From NCBI GenBank assembly GCA_945870225.1, contig CAMBRF010000022.1, positions 1 to 54,100 of the forward strand: a stretch of DNA of 54,100 bases, read 5' to 3'. Made by a program: the position numbers and the translations under genes. The DNA comes from PVC group bacterium. GTDB lineage: Bacteria; Verrucomicrobiota; Kiritimatiellia; CAIKKV01; CAITUY01. The first letter of the stretch is position 1; each line of letters begins with the position of its first letter. The notes under the pieces are model-generated. The model saw nothing but the letters and a program-made list of their open reading frames with translations, did not search any database and was not told where the DNA came from. Below are positions 1 through 8,308 of the stretch, one piece after another.

Positions 1-84
1 GAAATCCTGGGAGAAGCCACAGGACGAGTCTATCACGATGAATTGCTCAATAATATATTCTCCCGCTTCTGTATTGGGAAATAG
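1..84 (+). CDS. mnmE: MnmE (TrmE) tRNA modification GTPase, C-terminal end only
   Basis: Frame 1 from the first base encodes 27 residues ending in FCIGK and a TAG stop at 82-84. The C-terminal CIGK motif, preceded by a helix of the form LGE.TGR....LL..IFS.F, is diagnostic of MnmE, whose terminal cysteine is functionally important. MnmE works with MnmG to make the 5-carboxymethylaminomethyl or taurinomethyl-type modification of wobble uridine. The gene starts upstream of the window. mnmG follows 171 bases downstream on the same strand, the usual mnmE-mnmG pairing near bacterial origins. Identification rests on a short tail, but the motif and the neighbour agree. Confidence 0.9.
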   Translation, partial: EILGEATGRVYHDELLNNIFSRFCIGK

Positions 85-137
85 AAAAGGCGGATCTTCT
101 CTGCAAACAAAGGACGGCAAAGCCTATCACGTTCTAC

Positions 138-210
138 GGACGGCGACACGCCGTCCCTCCCTCAGCCATAACCGAACATTCCCTGGGAGGGCGCGCATGT
201 TGCGCGCCGC
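138..210. repeat. Palindromic repeat, two half-units in permuted order
   Basis: Between mnmE and mnmG lie a GGACGGCG-acac-GCCGTCC hairpin half (138-161) and a GGGAGGGCGCGC-atgt-TGCGCGCCGC half (185-210), separated by 23 bases. The same two halves occur fused in the opposite order at 5853-5901 and 10345-10393. The permuted order here suggests the unit can exist as a tandem series, of which this is the junction of two copies. Confidence 0.8.
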
Positions 211-255
211 TCATTATACAAGACACCCCTACCCTTATTACGATAGTCCCGCCCT

Positions 256-2175
256 ATGACCACTCCTATATATGAGGTTCTCATCATTGGCGCAGGACAT
301 GCGGGCTGCGAGGCCGCCTTGGCGGCAGCCAGAATGGGCGCCAGAACCGCCTTGGTCACCATGGAACGACAGGCTGTAGCCAGAATGTCCTGCAATCCGT
401 CCATAGGCGGGATTGCTAAATCCCACATCGTCTGCGAACTGGACGCACTGGGCGGAGAAATGGGCCGTAATACGGATTACACCGGCATCCAGTTCCGAAC
501 TCTTAATACAAGGAAAGGGCCCGCGGTTCAGGCCTTCCGGGTCCAATGCGATAAAGACGCCTACTCCCGTCGAATGCTGGCCGTCATTGAGGCCACAAAA
601 AACCTGGATATCATTGAGGCCCTTGCCGCTGGACTTTGGATCGAAAACGGGACCTTACGCGGGGTCATCACAGCCGATGGGTCAAAAATCGCCGCCCGCG
701 CCGTCATTCTGGCCAGCGGAACGTTTCTGAGAGGCGTGATTCATATCGGGAAGAAACAGTTCCCGGGCGGACGAAAAGGCGAAGCCGCCGCCGACCAACT
801 CAGCGCGTCTTTAATCCGACTTGGTTTCAGCCTCGGCCGCCTCAAAACAGGAACCCCACCGCGCCTCCATAAGGACAGCATCGACTGGAATAAGACCGAA
901 ATCCAACCCGGCGAGGAGCCGCCACCTTTTTTCTCTGAGTCGGCCCGCGAGGGACGACGATTGTTCCACGTGGAACAATCAAGGGTCATGGATCCAACCT
1001 CGACGCCGAAGAACACAATGTTCCACGTGGAACATTGTCCATCCACGCTAGCCCCATGGCCGCCTGGTTCAGATCAAATGCCATGCTTTCTGACTCATAC
1101 CACTGCCGAAACTCACCAGATCATCCGTGACAATCTTGGGTTGAGCGCCATGTACGGAGGAAGCATCAGTGGGACCGGGGTTCGCTATTGTCCCTCGATC
1201 GAGGACAAGATCGTGAAGTTCTCAGAGAGGGACAGTCATCACGTCTTTCTTGAACCGGAAGGCCGTTCTTCTCAGGAAATATATCCGAATGGCACCTCTA
1301 ACAGCCTTCCGGAGGATGTTCAGGTGGCCATGATCCGGTCGATTCCGGGTCTGGAGCGGGCTGTTTTTACGAATCTGGCCTATGCCATCGAATACGACTT
1401 CTCGGACCCGACCCAGCTCACTCACACCTTGGAAAGCAAGAATATCGAGAATTTCTATTGTGCAGGACAGATCAACGGAACAACGGGCTATGAAGAGGCG
1501 GCGGGACAGGGGTTCGTGGCCGGCGTAAATGCCGTCCTCAAATTGAGGGGATTGGATCCGTTTGTCCTCGGGCGAGGGGATGCCTACATCGGAGTGCTGA
1601 TTGATGATCTGGTGACCAAGGGGACTTCCGAGCCGTATCGGATGTTCACATCCCGTGCCGAGCATCGGCTGATTTTACGGCAGGACAACGCCGTCTTCCG
1701 AATGCTCCCTTTTGCCAGGAGGATTGGTGTTTTAGCCGAATCCTCGCTCGCGCGAACTGAGCGCATGCATTGTCAGATCGAGGCGGAACTCAAGCGCCTT
1801 GCGTCGACCTCCGTGGGCGGGCAGTCGTTGGCAGCCTTACTGCGTCGGACCGAAATCCACTATTCCGACCTGCCGTCCAGGCTTGATTTTGATACACAAG
1901 TCGTTGATCAGATTGAGGTTATGACTAAGTACGAAGGTTATATTACAAGAGAACAACTTCAAATCGAAAAGGCACGTCTGCTTGAAACACAGTCCATTCC
2001 GAGTTGGATTGATTATGATCAAATCTCCACCCTGCGTTTTGAATGCCGGGAAAAGATGAAACGAATCCGTCCGGAGTCGCTGGGTCAGGCGACTCGCATA
2101 TCCGGAGTGACCCCCGCCGACATCTCGATCCTGGCGGTCATCATAAAACGGGGCCCCATTGCGCGGCAGAGCTGA
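256..2175 (+). CDS. mnmG: tRNA uridine-5-carboxymethylaminomethyl modification enzyme MnmG (GidA)
   Basis: A 639-residue FAD protein of normal family length. It shows the N-terminal dinucleotide-binding motif GAGHAG (residues 12-17), SCNPSIGG with Cys46, the [10 protein letters not shown] segment near residue 195, MPCFLTHT with Cys277, [15 protein letters not shown] and [14 protein letters not shown]. Cys46 and Cys277 correspond to the two conserved active-site cysteines of the E. coli enzyme. Together with MnmE it modifies the wobble uridine of several tRNAs. Residues about 236-261, in a stretch that varies between species, encode two FHVE motifs because the DNA there contains two parS-type palindromes. 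Since the second catalytic cysteine keeps its usual number, the segment substitutes for other sequence and does not lengthen the protein. Confidence 0.97.
   Translation: MTTPIYEVLIIGAGHAGCEAALAAARMGARTALVTMERQAVARMSCNPSIGGIAKSHIVCELDALGGEMGRNTDYTGIQFRTLNTRKGPAVQAFRVQCDKDAYSRRMLAVIEATKNLDIIEALAAGLWIENGTLRGVITADGSKIAARAVILASGTFLRGVIHIGKKQFPGGRKGEAAADQLSASLIRLGFSLGRLKTGTPPRLHKDSIDWNKTEIQPGEEPPPFFSESAREGRRLFHVEQSRVMDPTSTPKNTMFHVEHCPSTLAPWPPGSDQMPCFLTHTTAETHQIIRDNLGLSAMYGGSISGTGVRYCPSIEDKIVKFSERDSHHVFLEPEGRSSQEIYPNGTSNSLPEDVQVAMIRSIPGLERAVFTNLAYAIEYDFSDPTQLTHTLESKNIENFYCAGQINGTTGYEEAAGQGFVAGVNAVLKLRGLDPFVLGRGDAYIGVLIDDLVTKGTSEPYRMFTSRAEHRLILRQDNAVFRMLPFARRIGVLAESSLARTERMHCQIEAELKRLASTSVGGQSLAALLRRTEIHYSDLPSRLDFDTQVVDQIEVMTKYEGYITREQLQIEKARLLETQSIPSWIDYDQISTLRFECREKMKRIRPESLGQATRISGVTPADISILAVIIKRGPIARQS
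961..978. promoter_or_regulatory. parS: parS-type centromere site 1, inside mnmG
   Basis: A perfect 18-bp palindrome containing TGTTCCACGTGGAACA (962-977). This matches the ParB-binding parS consensus in the variant form known from Pseudomonas. It lies within the mnmG coding sequence and is read as part of FHVEQ. ParB would load here as a CTP-dependent clamp to drive ParABS origin segregation. The parAB genes are not in the window. Confidence 0.88.
1016..1037. promoter_or_regulatory. parS: parS-type centromere site 2, inside mnmG
   Basis: A perfect 22-bp palindrome with the same TGTTCCACGTGGAACA core (1019-1034), centred 57 bp from site 1 and read as part of FHVEH. Two perfect copies this close together are very unlikely by chance, and both sit in a variable part of MnmG, which indicates selection on the DNA sequence. 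The pair implies that the window starts close to oriC. Confidence 0.88.
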
Positions 2176-2247
2176 ACCTGGAAAGAACATTTGGACAAGA
2201 TGAACAGGATGAAGACTCCTGAATATCATGTCCGTAGCATCCCATAG

Positions 2248-2319
2248 AAATCCTAATCGTAATCTTTATCGTAATCGTAATCCATTTCCCCAGAATGGAT
2301 TATGATTAAGATTACGATT
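2248..2319. repeat. AATCGTAATC-type inverted repeat
   Basis: Three units of the form AATCGTAATC or TATCGTAATC (left arm, about 2255-2287) face an imperfect reverse complement at 2295-2319 across a short CCCCAGA-type loop. It lies between mnmG and mutY and runs into a TTG that would open a longer mutY reading frame. That is one reason to start mutY at the ATG at 2334. The left arm carries one more unit than the right, as expected of a simple-sequence palindrome that has slipped. Confidence 0.7.
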
Positions 2320-2333
2320 TGGCTTATGAAAAC

Positions 2334-3401
2334 ATGCCAACAAACCCTTCATGGCCGCGTGAGTTAGTCCGATGGTTCGAGCGGGAGCATCGGCCCATGC
2401 CCTGGCGGGCGGATCCTTCACCTTATAAGGTTTGGATCAGTGAAGTCATGCTTCAGCAGACGCAAGTGGTGACCGTCATTCCTTACTTTGACCGTTTCCT
2501 CGCCGCCTTCCCGACGCTCGAATCGCTTGCGGCGGCCGATCTGCATGATGTGTTGCGCCGTTGGGAGGGCTTGGGCTACTACTCGCGCGCACGCAATCTT
2601 CACAAGGCCGCTCAACAGATTGTATCGGAACAAGCAGGTCGGATCCCTCAAACGGTGCAGGGTCTGAGGGAACTTCCCGGTATCGGTCCTTATACCGCCG
2701 CCGCCATCGCCAGCATCGCCTTTGGAGAACCTGTCCCGTGCGTTGACGGTAACGTCCTCCGCGTGTTCAGCCGCTTCTGGGGAATTGAAGAGCCGATTCG
2801 TGACCGCAAAGTGGCCGACGCCATTGCCGCGCGGTTGGCTCCATTGATTCGCAAGGTTAATCCCTCCTGGTTCAACCAGGCCGTCATGGAAACCGGGGCC
2901 CTGATCTGCCGGCCACATCAACCTCTATGCACGCAATGCCTCCTGGCCCGGCAGTGCGTCGCCTTTAAAACCGGGCGAACATCCGAGTTGCCGGTGGTTC
3001 TCCGTCAATCCACGATTCCGCACCAGACCATTGCCGTGGGCGTCATCTGGAAGCGCGGCCGCATCCTTATCGCTCGCCGGCAGGAAGCCGGAATGCTTGG
3101 CGGTCTCTGGGAATTTCCCGGCGGCAAACAGGAAAAAGGCGAAACGCTTGAGCAAACCGCAGCCCGGGAGATACACGAGGAAACAGGACTGACCGTGAGG
3201 GTGGGGGAGATCATGGCCGTGGTGAAGCACGCTTACTCCCACTTCCGCATCACGTTGACGGCGTTCCGCTGTACCTGGGTTAAAGGCACCGCTCGCCCCA
3301 AATCCGCCACAGCCCTCAAATGGATTTCGCCTGCCGCGCTCAACGATTATCCCTTTCCCCGCGCCAACCGGAAAATCGCCGAGCTGCTGCGCAAACAATA
3401 G
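2334..3401 (+). CDS. mutY: Adenine DNA glycosylase MutY with intact C-terminal Nudix box
   Basis: A 355-residue enzyme that removes adenine mispaired with 8-oxoguanine. The N-terminal HhH-GPD domain shows SEVMLQQTQV with the catalytic Glu, the helix-hairpin-helix LPGIGPYTAAAI and the D-G-N-V segment. The 4Fe-4S loop follows as C-x6-C-x2-C-x5-C from Cys192. The C-terminal domain (about 225-355) carries a complete Nudix signature, G-x5-E-x7-R-E-U-x-E-E-x-G-U, around residues 262-285. In classical MutY the corresponding domain recognises 8-oxoG and has lost these catalytic residues, so this protein may also hydrolyse oxidised nucleotides. The start is placed at ATG 2334, because the in-frame TTG at 2319 lies inside an inverted repeat. 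Confidence 0.95.
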   Translation: MPTNPSWPRELVRWFEREHRPMPWRADPSPYKVWISEVMLQQTQVVTVIPYFDRFLAAFPTLESLAAADLHDVLRRWEGLGYYSRARNLHKAAQQIVSEQAGRIPQTVQGLRELPGIGPYTAAAIASIAFGEPVPCVDGNVLRVFSRFWGIEEPIRDRKVADAIAARLAPLIRKVNPSWFNQAVMETGALICRPHQPLCTQCLLARQCVAFKTGRTSELPVVLRQSTIPHQTIAVGVIWKRGRILIARRQEAGMLGGLWEFPGGKQEKGETLEQTAAREIHEETGLTVRVGEIMAVVKHAYSHFRITLTAFRCTWVKGTARPKSATALKWISPAALNDYPFPRANRKIAELLRKQ

Positions 3402-3457
3402 GGTGGGGACGGCAAATTCTTCTGTTCCCATCCGCCGCTTGGCGGTAGGCTTAACCC

Positions 3458-4528
3458 ATGCTTAGAACCCATGGCATCATTCCTTTGGCCCTCACACTCT
3501 TCGTGCTGGCCGGGGTCCCCTCCGCCAGTCCCCAGGAAGACGTCGATCTCGCCCGTCTCCTGACCACCGGGGAACGCCTGGCGCGGCAACTCCTGCCTGA
3601 CGGAATAACGGCGGATCTCCAGCTGCCCCCGCCGCAGGAGTGGCAGAACTTCTGGAAAGGTGTTCCACAAATATTGGAAGACGGATCCCTGGAAGATCTG
3701 GCCGAGTGGATGCCCTACGTTGAAACCGCCGCCCGCCTGCTGGTCTATGTGCCCGGCAGCGAGGACACGCTCGCCTGGCTCAATCAACGCCTGGATTTCT
3801 TCGAGGTTGCCAATGCGGTGGTCAACGCGATCCCCGATCCCGACACGCCCTCGACCGGCATGCCCCTGCGGCCCTCGCCGCTCAAGGGCCGCGTTTCGAT
3901 CCTGCCACTCCCAAGCCGCAGGACCCGCCCGGCCGTATCGCCGGCGGTCATGCGCCAGCGTAACGCCACCGCCTCCAGTGTACGGATCTGGAAAACCAAA
4001 CTCGCCAGGCGCCCGCCGCCGGTTACCGGACGCGCCCTAGTCCCCGCTCTAAAAAAAGTATTCAAGGAGGAGGGCGTCCCGGTGCAACTGGTGTGGCTGG
4101 CCGAAGTCGAATCCTCGATGAATCCGTCAGCCCGGAATCCCGGCGGGGCCGCCGGCCTTTTCCAGTTCATGCCCGCCACCGCCAAGCGCTTTGGCTTGCG
4201 GACCCATCTCCCGGATGAGCGGACCCAGCCTGAAAAGTCGGCCCGTGCCGCAGCGCGCTACCTTAAATTTCTCTACAGCCAGTTTCACGACTGGCCGCTG
4301 GCTCTCGCCGCCTACAATGCGGGTGAAGGCCGCGTGCAGGCCTTATTGGACCGCCACAAGGCTTCCTCGTTCGATCATATCGCCCGGGACCTGCCGACGG
4401 AAACCCGCCTCTATGTTCCCAAGGTCGAAGCCGTGATCAGCCTGCGCGAGGGCGTCGACGATCTCAAGCTGCCGCCGCCCACCCTGACGCTCGCGTACCG
4501 GCCCCGCCTGAAGTACCTGCTCTCGTAA
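3458..4528 (+). CDS. Periplasmic lytic transglycosylase (SLT/MltD-like)
   Basis: A 356-residue exported protein with an N-terminal signal peptide (residues 1-25, ending near PSASPQ). The C-terminal SLT domain begins near residue 190: LAEVESSMNPSARN with catalytic Glu218, then GAAGLFQFMPATAKRFG and ALAAYNAGEGRV, all typical of family-1 lytic transglycosylases. It would cleave peptidoglycan glycan strands to 1,6-anhydro products in the periplasm. Residues 30-180 have no domain I recognise and include a Pro/Arg-rich linker. No LysM repeat is seen, so it is shorter than MltD. It stands 56 bases after mutY on the same strand. Confidence 0.88.
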   Translation: MLRTHGIIPLALTLFVLAGVPSASPQEDVDLARLLTTGERLARQLLPDGITADLQLPPPQEWQNFWKGVPQILEDGSLEDLAEWMPYVETAARLLVYVPGSEDTLAWLNQRLDFFEVANAVVNAIPDPDTPSTGMPLRPSPLKGRVSILPLPSRRTRPAVSPAVMRQRNATASSVRIWKTKLARRPPPVTGRALVPALKKVFKEEGVPVQLVWLAEVESSMNPSARNPGGAAGLFQFMPATAKRFGLRTHLPDERTQPEKSARAAARYLKFLYSQFHDWPLALAAYNAGEGRVQALLDRHKASSFDHIARDLPTETRLYVPKVEAVISLREGVDDLKLPPPTLTLAYRPRLKYLLS

Positions 4529-4571
4529 CCCCGCCCTTCCCGGCGGTTTTATAGCGCCATAAAAAACTTTA

Positions 4572-4590
4572 TACTTTGTATTGCAAAGTA
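4572..4590. promoter_or_regulatory. Candidate operator palindrome upstream of the exosortase K operon
   Basis: A perfect inverted repeat with 7-bp arms, TACTTTG-tattg-CAAAGTA, lies 40-60 bases before the first gene of the operon. Its right arm overlaps a possible promoter (TTGCAA at 4581-4586, 17-base spacer, TAGTGT at 4604-4609). The second gene encodes a dimeric-type winged-helix regulator, the natural candidate to bind it. The palindrome is directly seen; its role is inferred from position. Confidence 0.5.
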
Positions 4591-4625
4591 CTTTCCAATG
4601 AGATAGTGTTACTCCATCGAAAGGG

Positions 4626-5252
4626 ATGCCTATGATCGCCAACCACATTCACGATGCCCTGGCCCAGGTGAAAGTCCTGCAGGAATTCATCCTCGAAAAA
4701 AACCTGTTCAAGGGCTACTCCGGCAAGGCGCGCCTGTTTGCCGGCAGCGTGACCTTGATCGGGGCGCTCATTCTCGACTCTCGCCGGATTCCGGATTCGC
4801 CGTGGATCCATCTGGCGGGGTGGGGGATCGTGCTGGTGATCTGCGTGATCGCCAACTACGCCGCGCTCGTCTATTGGTTTTTGTTCGACGAGCAGGCGCG
4901 CCGAAATCCCATCATGCTCAAGCCGGCCCTCGACGCCATTCCCGCCCTCGGGGTGGGGGCGATTCTTTCCGCCGCCCTCATCCTGCACCATGAGTTCAAC
5001 CTGCTCTTCGGCGTTTGGATGAGCTGCTACGGCCTGGCCCAGGTGGCCTACCGGAACTCCCTGCCCAAGGGGATCTACGGTATCGGCCTCTTCTATCTCG
5101 TGTGCGGGGCCTACTGTCTCCTCTCGCCCTGCCTCACGTTCACCCAGCCCCTGACAATGGGCCTGGTCTTTTTTGGCGGAGAACTGGCGGGCGGCTGGGT
5201 CCTGATCCAGGACCATCGCCGGACCGTCACAAAACGGGGGAATGAGGAATGA
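4626..5252 (+). CDS. Small polytopic membrane protein, first gene of the XrtK operon
   Basis: A 208-residue protein. After an amphipathic N-terminus (about 30 residues) come six or seven hydrophobic segments from about residue 35 to 195, and a basic cytoplasmic tail. I recognise no family. ATG 4632 may be the true start, since the AAGGG at 4621-4625 is better spaced for it. The stop overlaps the start of the next gene, a winged-helix regulator, in an ATGA, which indicates co-translation. A membrane protein paired with a regulator of this type suggests the pair sense or control envelope state together, but that is inference from position only. Confidence 0.75.
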   Translation: MPMIANHIHDALAQVKVLQEFILEKNLFKGYSGKARLFAGSVTLIGALILDSRRIPDSPWIHLAGWGIVLVICVIANYAALVYWFLFDEQARRNPIMLKPALDAIPALGVGAILSAALILHHEFNLLFGVWMSCYGLAQVAYRNSLPKGIYGIGLFYLVCGAYCLLSPCLTFTQPLTMGLVFFGGELAGGWVLIQDHRRTVTKRGNEE

Positions 5253-5626
5253 ATGATAATAAGGACAATGTATTCGATGCTCTGGAACGTATTTTTCATG
5301 AGCCGAACCGGCTGGCCATCATGTCGGCGCTCTGCGCCGCCCGCGAGGGACTGTCGTTCAATGATCTCAAGGAGGCCTGCGACCTGACGGACGGCAACCT
5401 GAACCGGCACCTCAAGGTTCTGGAAGAAGCCGGGGCCGTGCGCATCCAGAAGAAGTTCATCGACGCCAAACCCCGCACCACGATCCTCATCTCGGCCACC
5501 GGCCTGGAACGCTTCACCCAGTACCTTGAGGCCTTGAGCGAGGTCCTGAAGAAAGCCAAACGCGCCATGCCGACCGAACGATCGGCCCCTGTCCCGTTTG
5601 CCTTAACCCGTAAAGCGAAAGCCTGA
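5249..5626 (+). CDS. Winged-helix transcriptional regulator (HTH_34-like)
   Basis: A 125-residue DNA-binding protein with an ArsR/MarR-like fold: EPNRLAIMSAL opening helix, FNDLKEACDLTDGNLNRHLKVLEEAG as helix-turn-helix (about residues 33-60), a beta-wing with KPRTTILIS, and a C-terminal dimerisation helix. It matches the winged-helix family PF13601, in which no metal or ligand site is recognisable from sequence. It is translationally coupled to the preceding membrane protein and ends one base before the next gene, so it is an internal member of the operon. It probably autoregulates the operon through the palindrome at 4572-4590. Confidence 0.85.
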   Translation: MNDNKDNVFDALERIFHEPNRLAIMSALCAAREGLSFNDLKEACDLTDGNLNRHLKVLEEAGAVRIQKKFIDAKPRTTILISATGLERFTQYLEALSEVLKKAKRAMPTERSAPVPFALTRKAKA

Positions 5627-5627
5627 T

Positions 5628-6731
5628 ATGCCGCTCCTGCTGCCCATCGCCGTGTTGCTGCTTCTGGGTCTCCCTCTGGCCGGGATTCTGCTGAACGGCG
5701 GATCGTTGGCCTTCTACACCGAGTTCCCGCCGATGACCCGGTACGTCCAACATGCGCCCTTCGCGTGGCCGGCCTTTATCGCCCTGGCCCTCCTGATCGT
5801 CGTCGTTGTCGGCCCTTTTATCCTTCGTGTCATTCAGGCGAATAACCCCACAGGAGGGCGCGCATGTTGCGCGCCGCGGACGGCGACACGCCGTCCCTCC
5901 CAAACCTGTTTTCCCTGGTGGGGCTGGGCTGGGCTCGTTTTTGGCGCCGTGGCCTGGATTCTGGCCTGGAATCGTTTTGCCTGGTTTGCCCCGCTGCAAG
6001 CCTTCACCTTCAGTCCGCTCTGGCTGGCCTATATCGTCGTGATCCAGGCATTGATGTATTGGCGGACCGGGACGTGCCTGCTGAAAGACCGGCCACTGAC
6101 CCTGCTCAAACTGTTCGTGTTGAGTGCCGGGTTCTGGTGGTTCTTTGAATACCTGAATCGTTTCGTCCAGAACTGGTACTACGATGGCATCGGCAAGCTG
6201 ACCCCGTGGGAATATTTTCTATTCGCCACCCTGCCGTTCTCCACGGTGCTGCCCGCTGTTCTTGGCACCTACGACCTGTTGGCCACCTTCCCGCGGCTGA
6301 GCGCGGGACTCGATAACTTCATCGTGCTCCGCCCGCGCCAGCCCAAAATCCTTGCCGGCCTCGTCTTGGCCGCCGCCTGCGCCGGACTGGCCGGGATCGG
6401 CATCCGGCCCGATCTGCTCTTTCCGTTATTGTGGTTGGCGCCCCTGCTGATCATCACCAGTCTCCTGACGCTCAGCGGGAAGGCCACCCTCTTTAGCGAT
6501 ATAGGACGGGGCGACTGGCGCCAGGTCTGCCTGCTGGCCCTGGCCGCCCTGATCTGCGGGTTCTTCTGGGAGATGTGGAACTATGACAGTCAGGCCCAAT
6601 GGATCTACACCGTGCCGTATGTGAATCGATTCAAGATCTTTAAGATGCCCATTCTGGGCTATGCCGGCTATCTGCCATTCGGACTCGAATGCGCCGTGGT
6701 CGCCTCGTGGATGAAAGGAAAGAAACCATGA
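5628..6731 (+). CDS. Polytopic membrane protein of the XrtK operon, carrying an inserted palindromic element
   Basis: A 367-residue integral membrane protein with about nine hydrophobic segments and a conserved-looking EYLNRFVQNWYYDG motif after the fourth. I do not recognise the family. Residues 76-91 are encoded by a 49-bp palindromic repeat (5853-5901) that reads GGRACCAPRTATRRPS. This hydrophilic, basic, Cys-containing insert falls between hydrophobic segments, and the frame continues normally behind it with further membrane helices, so the insertion is tolerated. The stop overlaps the ATG of the next gene (ATGA at 6728-6731). Confidence 0.75.
   Translation: MPLLLPIAVLLLLGLPLAGILLNGGSLAFYTEFPPMTRYVQHAPFAWPAFIALALLIVVVVGPFILRVIQANNPTGGRACCAPRTATRRPSQTCFPWWGWAGLVFGAVAWILAWNRFAWFAPLQAFTFSPLWLAYIVVIQALMYWRTGTCLLKDRPLTLLKLFVLSAGFWWFFEYLNRFVQNWYYDGIGKLTPWEYFLFATLPFSTVLPAVLGTYDLLATFPRLSAGLDNFIVLRPRQPKILAGLVLAAACAGLAGIGIRPDLLFPLLWLAPLLIITSLLTLSGKATLFSDIGRGDWRQVCLLALAALICGFFWEMWNYDSQAQWIYTVPYVNRFKIFKMPILGYAGYLPFGLECAVVASWMKGKKP
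5853..5901. repeat. 49-bp palindromic element inserted in frame in a membrane protein gene
   Basis: Two adjoining hairpins: GGAGGGCGCGC/GCGCGCC and GGACGGCG/CGCCGTCC, closed by GGAGGG and CCCTCC at the outer ends. It differs from the copy at 10345-10393 by a single base. It lies wholly inside the 5628-6731 gene and is translated as GGRACCAPRTATRRPS. Confidence 0.85.
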
Positions 6732-8308
6732 ACAACCCGTTGACCCTTCTGCGTACCCGTCTGTCCCTGCTGCTCGGCCTCTGCCTGGTCTTTGTCGCAC
6801 TCAGCGACACCCTTCTCTACCGGCAGCCGCTAGGGATCAATCTCCCGCTGGCCGCGGGCGCCTTGCTGCTCCTGCTGTCCATCCGCCTCTTCCGCCGCCT
6901 GCGATCCCTCCCGCAACAGGCTGTCTTTCTCGCGATCATCGGATTGTTGGCGGCGCAGGCCGGACGGACGTCCCTGCTCGCGGCGATCCTGACCGGACTG
7001 GGGCTTATCACGCTGGTCCTCGGGGTCCGCCACGGATGGACGGTTGACATTGAAGACTGGGTCCGCCGCGGGCGGCGGTTCCTCACGTCCGCCCCGGCGC
7101 AACCTTTCCGGGATCGGTCCCTGGTGAACCGCTGGCGCAAGCGCCACCCCCGTTTTATTGAGATCACCCAACTGATGGTAATCCGGTTTCTCCTCCCGCT
7201 GGTGCTTGGCGCCCTCTTTGTCGGCCTCTTCGCCGCGGCGAACCCGGTCCTGGCCAACTGGCTCACAGACGGCTTTACCGCCTTGTGGGATTTCCTGTGC
7301 CGCCTTATCACCCTCCCGCCGGTATCGCGCCTGCTGCTCTGGCTTGCCCTATTGTTCCTCGCCTGGGCGCTTTGCCGGACACACGGTCATCAACGTTCCC
7401 TGCGCCGCCGTACCCTGCCGCCGCCGTTAAGGCCGATCGCTTCGACTCCGCCGCCGATTCCCTCGCTCCAAGCAAATCCGCCGCCGATTCCCGAGCCACT
7501 GTTGACGTCACGTCTGCTGATCAACTGCCTGCTGCTGTTCAACGTTCTCTTCGCCGTTCAGAACCTGCTCGATTCGCGTTATCTCTGGGGTGGGGCAGCG
7601 CTGCCGCAGGGACTGACCTGGGCTCAATACGCCCATCGCGGTGCCTATCCACTGATTGTCACGGCCCTGCTCGCCGCCGTCTTTATTCTCTGGGCGTTTC
7701 ACCCGACCTGTCGCGCGGGCGATACCGCCACGCCGCGTCGGTTGCTGGTCCTGTGGGTGGCGCAGAATATTTTCCTGGCGGTCTCGGCCGTCTGGCGGTT
7801 GAACCTCTACGTCCAAATCTACAGCCTCACACTCTGGCGGGTGGCGGCGGGAATCTGGATGTTCCTGGTCATGACGGGCCTCATCTGGATTCTCTGGCGC
7901 ATCCTGCGCAACCGCGGGAATGCCTGGCTGATCAACGCCAACGTCTACACCCTCGTCACGGTTCTTTACCTCTGCTGTTTTGTGGATTGGGCGGGACTCA
8001 TCAGTGCCTACAACATCCAGCACTGCCGCGAAACCGGCGGGGGCGGGCAGGAACTCGATGCGGTCTACCTTCAGTCATTGGGTACCGGCGCCCTGCCCGC
8101 CCTGTCGGAGTTGCGCCGCCGGGAAGGCCCACAAGGATCGGCCGCCCTGCGCCTGAAAGTGGAGAAAACGATCAAGGCGCTTGAAACCCAATTGCGCGAG
8201 GAGACCCGCAACTGGCGCGGTTGGACCCGGCAAAGACAGCACACACTGGACGCTCTTCGTGTCACCGCAGCCGTGGTGGCGTCACAGACGAATGGAGGGC
8301 GATCATGA
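6728..8308 (+). CDS. DUF4173-like polytopic membrane protein
   Basis: A 526-residue protein with about eleven hydrophobic segments. Near residue 285 a block reads DSRYLWGG, then LTWAQYAHRGAYPLIVTALLA, followed by VWRLNLYVQIYSLTLWR. This is the core pattern of DUF4173/DUF4153 membrane proteins, a family of unknown function often found with two-component or envelope systems. A Pro-rich linker (about 225-260) separates two membrane halves, and a soluble tail (about 435-526) is probably cytoplasmic. The ATG at 6728 is preceded by AAAGGA and overlaps the stop of the previous gene. The next gene overlaps its stop in the same way. Confidence 0.8.
   Translation: MNNPLTLLRTRLSLLLGLCLVFVALSDTLLYRQPLGINLPLAAGALLLLLSIRLFRRLRSLPQQAVFLAIIGLLAAQAGRTSLLAAILTGLGLITLVLGVRHGWTVDIEDWVRRGRRFLTSAPAQPFRDRSLVNRWRKRHPRFIEITQLMVIRFLLPLVLGALFVGLFAAANPVLANWLTDGFTALWDFLCRLITLPPVSRLLLWLALLFLAWALCRTHGHQRSLRRRTLPPPLRPIASTPPPIPSLQANPPPIPEPLLTSRLLINCLLLFNVLFAVQNLLDSRYLWGGAALPQGLTWAQYAHRGAYPLIVTALLAAVFILWAFHPTCRAGDTATPRRLLVLWVAQNIFLAVSAVWRLNLYVQIYSLTLWRVAAGIWMFLVMTGLIWILWRILRNRGNAWLINANVYTLVTVLYLCCFVDWAGLISAYNIQHCRETGGGGQELDAVYLQSLGTGALPALSELRRREGPQGSAALRLKVEKTIKALETQLREETRNWRGWTRQRQHTLDALRVTAAVVASQTNGGRS

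Noticed and set aside
38..259. A 73-residue frame between mnmE and mnmG
   Set aside because: It overlaps the MnmE C-terminus in another frame and is largely palindromic repeat; no start context.
961..1037. Palindromes in mnmG as a transcription-factor operator
   Set aside because: They are internal to a coding region, match the parS consensus exactly and occur as a pair near a mnmE-mnmG origin-type locus.
1222..1665. A 147-residue minus-strand frame inside mnmG
   Set aside because: Antisense shadow of strongly conserved MnmG coding sequence, with no domain.
7285..8184. A 299-residue plus-strand frame inside the DUF4173-like gene
   Set aside because: Pro/Arg/Ser-rich translation typical of an alternative frame in GC-rich DNA; the main frame has clear family motifs.
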